From: a virus
Reading direction: 5' to 3' (one strand)
DNA length: 23,093 nt
Virus record (IMG/VR): IMGVR_UViG_3300025127_000294
Span: 1-23,093 of that record
Part shown: positions 1-6,117 of the stretch, piece after piece
How positions within the stretch are numbered: the first letter of the stretch is position 1
Layout: each line of letters begins with the position of its first letter
Program-made: the position numbers and the translations under genes
Notes under the pieces: generated by a model
What the model was told of the DNA's origin: nothing
What the model saw: only the letters and a program-made list of their open reading frames with translations
The model's database searches: none

Positions 1-1
1 C

Positions 2-241
2 GAGTTGTGTCAGGTACATCCCTGCGTCAAAGACCTAGATGCTGTACGCCAGCTTATCCTGATGGACATGGCATTCAACATGGGTGTGCCTCGCCTGTGC
101 AAATTCAAAAAGATGTGGAATGCAATACACGAGAACAACTTTGATGCTGCCAGCATTGAGATGATGGACTCTCGTTGGGCACGTCAAGTAAAGTCGCGGG
201 CCAAGAAGTTGTCTGATGCAATGAAGTCAGGAGAGTTTTAA
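2..241 (+). CDS. Endolysin, T4-type lysozyme (GH24), 3' part only
   Basis: C-terminal part of a phage lysozyme that cleaves the glycan of peptidoglycan at lysis. The reading frame is open to the left edge, so the TTG at 5 is not a credible start and the N-terminus, which carries the catalytic Glu in this family, lies outside the window. What remains matches the C-terminal half of T4 lysozyme from memory: the DMAFNMGVPRL segment corresponds to the T4 region around MVFQMG, and SRWARQVKSRAKKL followed by SG corresponds to SRWYNQTPNRAKRV followed by TG. The gene ends in TAA directly followed by the next ATG, and the AGGAG at 229-233 inside it serves the next gene. Membership of the family is well supported; activity cannot be judged without the missing half. 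Confidence 0.88.
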   Translation, partial: ELCQVHPCVKDLDAVRQLILMDMAFNMGVPRLCKFKKMWNAIHENNFDAASIEMMDSRWARQVKSRAKKLSDAMKSGEF

Positions 242-490
242 ATGCCTATAGAATTAAAACAAAAACAATACACTGATAAAACGCTTCCCCCAAGAAAAGC
301 AGCACCCAGTGCTGAAGTTGCAAATGATGGCGCAGATGTAATGAATGACCTAGTGCAAAAACAAAAAACTCAAAATAGAGCGAATAGTGCTGTGGGTAGA
401 ATTACTAAATTTCAAGATAATCCTTTGTATACAGCAAGAGACGCAAGACAGTCACTACGTAAAAAATCTAAAGCCCCTGTTGGAGTTTAA
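242..490 (+). CDS. Small basic hypothetical protein (82 aa)
   Basis: I do not recognise a function. The protein is hydrophilic and Lys/Arg/Gln/Asn-rich, with no membrane segment and no cysteine, and ends in a basic run (SLRKKSKAP). Low complexity suggests it is partly disordered. Its ATG directly follows the lysozyme stop, with AGGAG at 229-233 eight bases upstream, so it is co-translated with the endolysin. The gene is visibly A-rich compared with its neighbours, which may mean recent acquisition or simply a Lys/Asn-rich product. A nucleic-acid-binding or minor virion role is possible but unsupported. The reverse strand here holds an open frame that I consider a shadow. Confidence 0.7.
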   Translation: MPIELKQKQYTDKTLPPRKAAPSAEVANDGADVMNDLVQKQKTQNRANSAVGRITKFQDNPLYTARDARQSLRKKSKAPVGV

Positions 491-501
491 ATTGTAAACA
501 G

Positions 502-693
502 ATGCTACACGTCTTTCTACTGTTTGTTTTCGTAGGCGTAGGAGATGACAAGAAGCTGGTCAGCAAGGACATGCACTTCAAAGACCTACGAGAGTGCGTT
601 TGGTACGCACAAACCCTACACAAACAAGGCAACCTAATAACGGCATATTGTGTGCCGAAGTTCATAACAGACGGCAACGTAAAGGTATACTGA
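502..693 (+). CDS. Small membrane-anchored or secreted protein (63 aa)
   Basis: The first 13 residues form a hydrophobic stretch (LHVFLLFVFVGVG) followed at once by a charged segment (DDKK), so the protein probably inserts in or crosses the inner membrane by this N-terminus. The rest is about 48 residues with two cysteines (in RECVWYA and AYCVPKF), which could form a disulfide in the periplasm. It reminds me of small proteins of unknown function next to lysis genes in marine phages, but I cannot name a family. The start has no clear Shine-Dalgarno sequence and lies 11 bases after the upstream stop. The TGA overlaps the next start as TGATG, so the two are probably translationally coupled. Spanin-like or envelope-modifying roles are guesses. 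Confidence 0.68.
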   Translation: MLHVFLLFVFVGVGDDKKLVSKDMHFKDLRECVWYAQTLHKQGNLITAYCVPKFITDGNVKVY

Positions 694-1388
694 TGGACCC
701 CATTAGCGCGATGGCTACCGCATCGGCTGCATTCGGTGCAATCAAAAAGGGCTTTCAAGTAGGACGTGATATTGAGGCAATGGCCTCTGATCTGTCCCGC
801 TGGATGGGTGCCATGTCTGATTTGGACATGCTGGAGAAAGAGGCAAAAAACCCTCCTATCTTTAAAAAGCTGTTTGCCGGTAAGTCTGTAGAACAAGAAG
901 CGATGGAGACGTTTGCTGCCAAACAAAAGGCAGAAAGCCAGCGCAGAGAGTTACAAAACTGGATTGGCATGACGATGGGTAAGTCCAAGTGGGACGAACT
1001 TGTTCGCATGGAAGGCCAGATTCGCAAGCAACGTCAAGAAACATTATACAAACAACGGCAACGTAGGCACAAGTTTGTAGAGATTGTAGCATGGATAGTC
1101 ATGGTTACTTTTGGTATAGGTCTTCTTTTCGGTTTTGTTTTGTTTCTCAAAGGCACAGTTGCTAACGCTGCAGACCCAGAGTATGTAACCTGTAGGCTCA
1201 AAGGCTGCACTAAGATAGACAACCAACGAGTCTGTATATATCACGGAGCCAACAACACCGTAGATCAAGTCTGGATAGACTTTCACGAATTCTTTCCCAA
1301 AGAGATACAGTGCAAGTACGACCCCAAAAACGAAAAACCTCCCACGATGCGCGAAACATTTGAAGCAATCGAAAAGTCAAGAAAATAA
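693..1388 (+). CDS. Single-span membrane protein with cysteine-containing exported tail (231 aa)
   Basis: Start at 693 is preferred over an upstream ATG at 594: it has AAGG at 682-685 with 7-base spacing, forms a TGATG junction with the previous gene, and the extra 33 residues would only read that gene out of frame. Residues 1-128 are helical and charged (Met, Lys, Glu and Arg rich), ending in a basic stretch RQRRHK. Residues 129-153 form one strong membrane segment. Residues 154-231 follow, with four cysteines (167, 172, 181, 207), and an Ala-Asn-Ala at 158-160 resembles a signal-peptidase site. By the positive-inside rule the basic N-terminal half is cytoplasmic and the tail periplasmic. 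Next to the endolysin it could act in lysis or superinfection exclusion; no family name is justified. Confidence 0.78.
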   Translation: MDPISAMATASAAFGAIKKGFQVGRDIEAMASDLSRWMGAMSDLDMLEKEAKNPPIFKKLFAGKSVEQEAMETFAAKQKAESQRRELQNWIGMTMGKSKWDELVRMEGQIRKQRQETLYKQRQRRHKFVEIVAWIVMVTFGIGLLFGFVLFLKGTVANAADPEYVTCRLKGCTKIDNQRVCIYHGANNTVDQVWIDFHEFFPKEIQCKYDPKNEKPPTMRETFEAIEKSRK

Positions 1389-1394
1389 TTCTTG
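1378..1394. repeat. Short inverted repeat over the stop codon
   Basis: CAAGAA, a 5-base loop, then TTCTTG make a 6-bp stem that includes the TAA of the membrane-protein gene and the first bases of the -35 element of the next promoter. It is too AT-rich and lacks a T-run, so it is a weak candidate for an attenuating hairpin or an operator-like site. Confidence 0.3.
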
Positions 1395-1420
1395 CTAATT
1401 TAAATAAATAGGTGTATAAT
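1392..1420 (+). promoter_or_regulatory. Sigma70-like promoter
   Basis: TTGCTA at 1392-1397, 17 bases, then a perfect TATAAT at 1415-1420. A transcript from it would begin near 1427, about 14 bases before the ATG at 1441. The -35 matches four of six consensus bases. The distance from the -10 to the start codon (26 bases, first base to first base) is the same as for the promoter at 5730-5758, which raises my confidence. Confidence 0.6.
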
Positions 1421-1440
1421 GACTAACAGGGAGACAGACA

Positions 1441-1646
1441 TGAAACGACTTGCCTACGAAGCCCTGAAGCACAAGTACGAGGCTCAGAAAAAAGATGCGC
1501 TATTTGTATACGCAAATTACACAAACAATCCGGCGGCTATCGGTGAACATCCGCAACTGCTTGAGGAAATGGACAAGGCAGTCGCAAGCTGGGCAGATGC
1601 TCAAGACAAACTGGATGCGCTTGAAAATTTGTATAGCAAGGCTTAA
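1441..1646 (+). CDS. Small helical hypothetical protein (68 aa)
   Basis: A short, charged, probably all-helical protein with the heptad-like segments RLAYEALKHKYEAQKKDALF and DKAVASWADAQDKLDALENL, no membrane segment and no cysteine. I have seen similar small proteins just upstream of head-tail genes in marine phages but know of no function. Start choice: the ATG at 1419 is inside the TATAAT box, so a transcript from that promoter could not encode it; the ATG at 1441 has GGGAG at 1429-1433 with 7-base spacing and is preferred. If transcription comes from further upstream, the 75-aa form from 1419 (AGGTG only 4 bases upstream) is still possible. It precedes the adaptor gene by 11 bases. Confidence 0.72.
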
Positions 1647-1657
1647 CGGGTATTAAG

Positions 1658-2320
1658 ATGACATTCTTACAACTTATCAACGCTGTACTACGAGAGATCA
1701 ATGAGGTGGAGATTACTACAGTCTCTACGACACGAGGCATCCAGACATCAGTCAAGGACTTTATCAACAAGGCACAGCGCGATATTATCAACTCCGAAGT
1801 TGAGTGGCCGTTTACTGTTGTTAGTCAGTCTTTTACTACTACTGCGGGAACAGCAGAGTATGCACGGGAGTCAGATGCAAAGACGGTTAATTACGATAGT
1901 TTTACTGTTCAAGAGTCCGCGTCAACAGCAGAAAAAAAATTAAGATACCTTTCATTTAACGAATACTTAGATCGACGTAATGAGGCCGACACAAATCCTG
2001 ATACTGGTTCACGTGCTTTACCAGAATTCATATACAAAACACCAGATCAAAAGTTGGGTCTGTCCCCTGTGCCTGACAAGTCTACCTATACAGTTAGGTA
2101 CTATTACTACAAAACAGTAAGCGACATGTCGGCAAATACAGATACTCCAACTATTCCGGAACGCTTTCACGATGTAATCGTCAATCGCGCTCGTTACTAC
2201 ACACACATGCTTCGTTCAGATATTCAATTTTCACAGCTTGCTCTTCGTGATTACACGGAGGGCTTGTCTCGTATGCGTATCGAATTGATTAATCGTAAGG
2301 ATTATATGAGGGCTGTCTAA
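1658..2320 (+). CDS. Head-tail adaptor protein (220 aa)
   Basis: Likely the adaptor that binds below the portal and links it to the tail nozzle in short-tailed phages. The pattern matches what I know of the phage SU10-type adaptor family: an N-terminal helix (VKDFINKAQRDI, 32-43), a conserved Trp-Pro at 50-51, a beta segment with TTAGTAEY at 61-68, a central Tyr-rich strand pair (RYYYYKT) and a C-terminal helix beginning PERFHDVIVNRARYY. The length of about 220 residues fits. No cysteine is present. The stop overlaps the start of the nozzle-like gene (TAATG), as expected for partners made in fixed proportion. The Shine-Dalgarno is weak (GGG). The adaptor call rests on remembered family pattern, not on a search. 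Confidence 0.68.
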   Translation: MTFLQLINAVLREINEVEITTVSTTRGIQTSVKDFINKAQRDIINSEVEWPFTVVSQSFTTTAGTAEYARESDAKTVNYDSFTVQESASTAEKKLRYLSFNEYLDRRNEADTNPDTGSRALPEFIYKTPDQKLGLSPVPDKSTYTVRYYYYKTVSDMSANTDTPTIPERFHDVIVNRARYYTHMLRSDIQFSQLALRDYTEGLSRMRIELINRKDYMRAV

Positions 2321-3843
2321 TGCCAGATACTTCACTGCTGAGTCCGTTTGTTGTGAAGCTAGGCGGCGGCCTGATGCTCGACAAGGATGCCTTTACTCTC
2401 CCGCCGGGAGCAGCAACTCAGTTGCAAAACTTTGAGCCGGATATCAACGGTGGCTATCGTCGCATCAACGGCTTTGCCAAGTTCAACTCAAATATTGTAC
2501 CACAGACTAGCGCATCCACCGAAAAAGTTCTTGGCTTACACGTTTACAAAGATCAGGTTATTGCCGCACGGGGCACAAAAGTGTTCAAGGGCGGCGCAAC
2601 CGGATCGTGGACAGAGATAGACACGGGGCGTACGAGTGCCGGAAGGTACAACTTCGTCAACTTTAATTTCGACGGTACGGACAAGGTTGTGTATGTTGAC
2701 GGTGCAAATCTTGCATCGGTCTTCAACAACAGCAGCGTTACTGACGTAAGTGCCAGCGGGAGACCGGCAGACCCTAAATTTGTAGAGGTGTTTCGAAGCC
2801 ACGTATTCTACGCGGGTATGTCTGCAAGTCCACAAGAACTTATCTTCAGTGTACCGTTTGATGAGGATGACTTTACTCCGGGCACCGGTGCAGGATCAAT
2901 CAAGGTCGATGGCGTCATCAAGGGCATCAAGGTCTTCCGTGAAAGTCTCTTTGTTTTCTGCGAAGACTCTATCTTTAAGATCACAGGTTCAAGTTTGTCG
3001 GATTTTGCAGTCGTACCAGTTACACGTAAAATCGGCTGTGTAGATGGTTTTAGCATTCAAGAAATATCGGGTGACATCGTTTACCTCGCACCTGACGGAC
3101 TGCGTACGATTGCGGGTACGGAAAGAATTGGTGACGTTGAACTTGGCACCGTGTCAAAGCAGATACAGCCCCGTCTAGATAACGTGTCTACAGAAAGAAT
3201 ATCCTCTGTCGTCATACGAGGAAAAACGCAGTATCGTTTATTTTTTCCCACAGACGCACAGCAAGCATCAGCGGCTCTTGGCATCATCGGGGTTATTAAG
3301 GCTGGTACAGAAGGCGGCATAGGCTGGGAGTACGCAGACATTAAAGGCATCAAGCCCGCCTGTTGTGCGTCTGGGTTTATCGGCGGAGTCGAAACAATCT
3401 TACACGGCGGATACGACGGCTACATTCACAAGCAGGAGACTGGCAACACCTTTGACGGTACCAACATAGCCGCAGTCTACCGTTCTCCCGACTACACGAT
3501 GGGTGATGCTGGCATCCGCAAACTAATGCAACGTATCATCTGGAACTACGATAACGACGGAGCCGTAAACTCCAAGTTTCGTATTCGCTACGACTTCAAC
3601 TCGTCAGACGTGCCTCAACCTACAGAATATGATTTAACTACGGGTGCGGCGATTGCCCTCTACGGACTCGCCGCATCGACTTACGGCACTGCTGTGTATG
3701 GATCATCGGGTACTCCGCTGGTCCGACAGAGTGTAGAGGGCGGAGGATTTACAGTAGCAGTGCGTTTGGACGACAGACAGGGAGCAGCCCCCATCTCAGT
3801 AAAAGGCTATCAACTTGAATTTACGCCGGGGGGCAGGAGATAA
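2320..3843 (+). CDS. Tail nozzle / head-completion protein (507 aa)
   Basis: Probably the nozzle that closes the distal end of the short tail and retains packaged DNA. The N-terminus carries the pattern I associate with these proteins (LPPGAA from residue 27, then NFEPDINGGYRRINGF at 37-52). The body is beta-rich with repeated strand-turn units such as VFRSHVFYAG and VFRESLFVFC, which suggests a propeller-like fold. Four cysteines are present, including an adjacent pair in the PACCAS segment. AGGG at 2309-2312 lies 7 bases before the start. Position directly after the adaptor and before the first fibre supports the role. Alternatives are a P22 gp10-like stabilisation protein or another tail-tube component; these overlap in function. 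Confidence 0.62.
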   Translation: MPDTSLLSPFVVKLGGGLMLDKDAFTLPPGAATQLQNFEPDINGGYRRINGFAKFNSNIVPQTSASTEKVLGLHVYKDQVIAARGTKVFKGGATGSWTEIDTGRTSAGRYNFVNFNFDGTDKVVYVDGANLASVFNNSSVTDVSASGRPADPKFVEVFRSHVFYAGMSASPQELIFSVPFDEDDFTPGTGAGSIKVDGVIKGIKVFRESLFVFCEDSIFKITGSSLSDFAVVPVTRKIGCVDGFSIQEISGDIVYLAPDGLRTIAGTERIGDVELGTVSKQIQPRLDNVSTERISSVVIRGKTQYRLFFPTDAQQASAALGIIGVIKAGTEGGIGWEYADIKGIKPACCASGFIGGVETILHGGYDGYIHKQETGNTFDGTNIAAVYRSPDYTMGDAGIRKLMQRIIWNYDNDGAVNSKFRIRYDFNSSDVPQPTEYDLTTGAAIALYGLAASTYGTAVYGSSGTPLVRQSVEGGGFTVAVRLDDRQGAAPISVKGYQLEFTPGGRR

Positions 3844-3846
3844 TAC

Positions 3847-5733
3847 ATGGCAGGTTATACCAGACAATCTACATACACTGACGGCGACGTTATCAACGCA
3901 GCGGACTCCAACGACGAGTTCGATCAGGTACTTGCTGCGTTCAACAACTCGACTGGTCACAAGCACGACGGTACTGCTGCAGAGGGTCCAGTTATTGGAC
4001 TCATTGGCGATCCGGGAGAGACAACGCCACTCAACAAAGTCGTTATTGACAACCCCAACAATCAGATTGAATTTTCGGTTGACGTATCCAGTTCTTCTGT
4101 AGAGCAGCTTGTTATCAAAGACGGCGTGATTGAGCCGACAACCAACAACGACATTGATCTGGGTTCCTCGAGCAAACAATTCAAAGACCTGCACATCGAC
4201 GGGGTTGCAAACGTGGACAGCATTGCGATGCCGACCACAACCGTCACGGACATCCTAGACGAAGACAACATGTCGTCTAACAGTGCTACTGCGCTTGCCA
4301 CACAACAGTCGATCAAAGCCTACGTCGATACACAACTCACAGCAGAAGACCTTGACTTCCAAGCGGACAGCGGTGGCGCACTCTCTATTGACTTAGATAG
4401 CGAAACGCTCACATTCACTGGTGGTACTGGTATTGACACTAGCGGCTCTGGGAATGCCGTTACTTTTGCTATTGACTCTACTGTAGCCACCCTGACGGGT
4501 TCGCAGACCTTGACGAACAAGGCAATAGACGCTGACAATAACACCCTGTCGAACATCGAAGTGGACAACCTCAAGTCGGGCGTTCTCGACACGGACCTGT
4601 CGAGTGTTGCCGGAACAGATACCACCCTTGCATCAGCCAAAGCTATTAAGGCATACGTAGATGCACAGATACAGACGGAAGACACTCTAGAGGAACTGAA
4701 CGACACAAACATCTCGTCGCTTGCATCGGGTCACATTTTGATCTACGACGGCTCTGACAGTTTTGACAACAAGGCTATCTCCGGTGACGTTACACTCGCC
4801 TCTACGGGTGCTGTGACGATCGCCAACGATGCTGTCGAAACAGCGATGGTCAACGAGAACGTCGTCAGCGGTCAGACTGCAATCACCTCTGGCGATGTCA
4901 ACATCACCAACGACACACTGCTTCTGCACGATGCAGATGCCAGTGCCCTGAAGAAGGTCACGGTCACTAACCTGATTTCTAGTGCCGGTGGCCTGACAGA
5001 AGTCGTAGCTGATACCAGTCCCCAGCTTGGGGGCAATCTTGATGTAAACGGTAATGACATCGTATCTGTATCAAACGGCAACATCGACATCCTTCCCAAC
5101 GGCTCTGGTGTGGTCAACCTTGATGGTAACGGCTCGTCTGGCGGTGTTTCCATCTCCGACGGTCTTATTGACATTCGCACTGGCACAGGCAGCGTAGCGA
5201 AGGTGAATTTCTACTGCGAGTCGAGCAATGCACACGCACAGACCTTACAGGCACAACCACACTCTGCAGGTGTGACTAACACTCTCACTCTTCCTGCCGG
5301 TGGCAATCAAGAGATTGTGGGTACGACTGCCACGCAGACCCTGACCAACAAGACCCTGACTACACCGACTATTGACCTGTCAGGTGTTACGTCGTCGGGC
5401 GACTTGGCTGTTGCCAACGGTGGCACGGGTGCATCTAGTGCGTCGGCTGCACGTACGAATCTTGGCTTGGCTATCGGTTCTGACGTACAGGCGTACGACG
5501 CAGAACTCGCTGCACTGGCTGGCCTCACATCTGCTGCAGACAAGGGTATCCAGTTCACTGGTTCTGGCACCGCAGCGACATACGATCTGACAGCAGCAGG
5601 TAAAGCACTGCTGGATGACGCCGACGCGGCAGCACAGCGTACGACTCTTGGTCTTGGTACGGCGGCTACGGCAAACACAACAGCCTTCGATCCGGCTGGT
5701 GAGGCGGTTGCTCTAGCTATCGCACTGGGTTGA
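3847..5733 (+). CDS. Tail fibre protein (628 aa)
   Basis: A fibre that is probably attached to the nozzle by its N-terminus. Residues 1-60 form the anchor (starting AGYTRQSTY, with GHKHDG at 37-42). The module from about 66 ([14 protein letters not shown]) to 110 is followed by a shaft of low-complexity, Thr/Asp/Ser-rich beta units. A segment with [10 protein letters not shown] recurs later as [10 protein letters not shown], and QTLTNK occurs twice, so the shaft contains internal duplications. Near the end, [18 protein letters not shown] (from 523) is a motif common to many phage fibres. The protein stops soon after this without a recognisable receptor-binding tip, so it may be a shaft or connector for proteins encoded downstream. 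AGGAG at 3835-3839 precedes the ATG by 7 bases. The sampled end of this gene is about 60% GC, higher than the right half of the window. Confidence 0.85.
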   Translation: MAGYTRQSTYTDGDVINAADSNDEFDQVLAAFNNSTGHKHDGTAAEGPVIGLIGDPGETTPLNKVVIDNPNNQIEFSVDVSSSSVEQLVIKDGVIEPTTNNDIDLGSSSKQFKDLHIDGVANVDSIAMPTTTVTDILDEDNMSSNSATALATQQSIKAYVDTQLTAEDLDFQADSGGALSIDLDSETLTFTGGTGIDTSGSGNAVTFAIDSTVATLTGSQTLTNKAIDADNNTLSNIEVDNLKSGVLDTDLSSVAGTDTTLASAKAIKAYVDAQIQTEDTLEELNDTNISSLASGHILIYDGSDSFDNKAISGDVTLASTGAVTIANDAVETAMVNENVVSGQTAITSGDVNITNDTLLLHDADASALKKVTVTNLISSAGGLTEVVADTSPQLGGNLDVNGNDIVSVSNGNIDILPNGSGVVNLDGNGSSGGVSISDGLIDIRTGTGSVAKVNFYCESSNAHAQTLQAQPHSAGVTNTLTLPAGGNQEIVGTTATQTLTNKTLTTPTIDLSGVTSSGDLAVANGGTGASSASAARTNLGLAIGSDVQAYDAELAALAGLTSAADKGIQFTGSGTAATYDLTAAGKALLDDADAAAQRTTLGLGTAATANTTAFDPAGEAVALAIALG

Positions 5734-5758
5734 CAAACTACGCAAAACAATCTATAAT
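5730..5758 (+). promoter_or_regulatory. Perfect-consensus sigma70 promoter
   Basis: TTGACA at 5730-5735, exactly 17 bases, and TATAAT at 5753-5758: 12 of 12 consensus bases at the optimal spacing. The -35 overlaps the TGA of the 628-aa fibre gene. Transcription would start near 5765, giving a leader of about 14 bases that holds AGAGGG and the ATG at 5779. By chance a perfect match with this spacing is not expected in a window this size. It should let host RNA polymerase transcribe the host-recognition block separately from upstream genes. Confidence 0.85.
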
Positions 5759-5778
5759 ATATCCGAAGAGGGATACCA

Positions 5779-6108
5779 ATGGCAAACTCATTTAAACTGG
5801 TGACAGACACTGGAGTAGGCACTTCCGCTGCCACGGTTCATACTGGTGCTAGTTCTACCGAAACAACAATCATTGGCATGTCGATTGCGAACATTCACAC
5901 TTCACAGATTGAGGTAGATGTACAGCTTGAGAACAATGACGGTGACAATATCTACATTGTAAAGGATGCACCTATTCCTGTGGGTAGCAGCCTTGTTGTT
6001 GTGGGCGGTGAACAGAAAGTAGTTATGAACGCAAGTGATGTTTTGAAAGTTACGTCAAACGTCGCATCTAGCGCAGACGTTGCTTTGTCTATTCTTGAAA
6101 TTACGTAA
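5779..6108 (+). CDS. Small beta-rich tail-associated protein (109 aa)
   Basis: A hydrophobic-alternating, beta-sandwich-like protein with the segments IIGMSIANIHTSQIEVDVQL and YIVKDAPIPVGSSLVVVGG, no charge clusters, no cysteine and no membrane segment. I recall proteins of this pattern beside tail fibre genes of marine phages, where they are annotated only as hypothetical or structural. It is the first gene behind the consensus promoter, with AGAGGG at 5767-5772 spaced 6 bases from the ATG, so it may be made in large amounts. A decoration protein or a fibre-to-nozzle adaptor are both reasonable; neither is shown by the sequence. Confidence 0.72.
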   Translation: MANSFKLVTDTGVGTSAATVHTGASSTETTIIGMSIANIHTSQIEVDVQLENNDGDNIYIVKDAPIPVGSSLVVVGGEQKVVMNASDVLKVTSNVASSADVALSILEIT

Positions 6109-6117
6109 GGAATAATC

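Noticed and set aside
594-692. N-terminal extension of the 231-aa membrane protein
   Set aside because: It only rereads the 63-aa gene out of frame; the start at 693 has a better ribosome site and a TGATG junction.
468-926. 152-aa open frame on the minus strand
   Set aside because: Overlaps three plus-strand genes with good junctions and has no recognisable composition or ribosome site.
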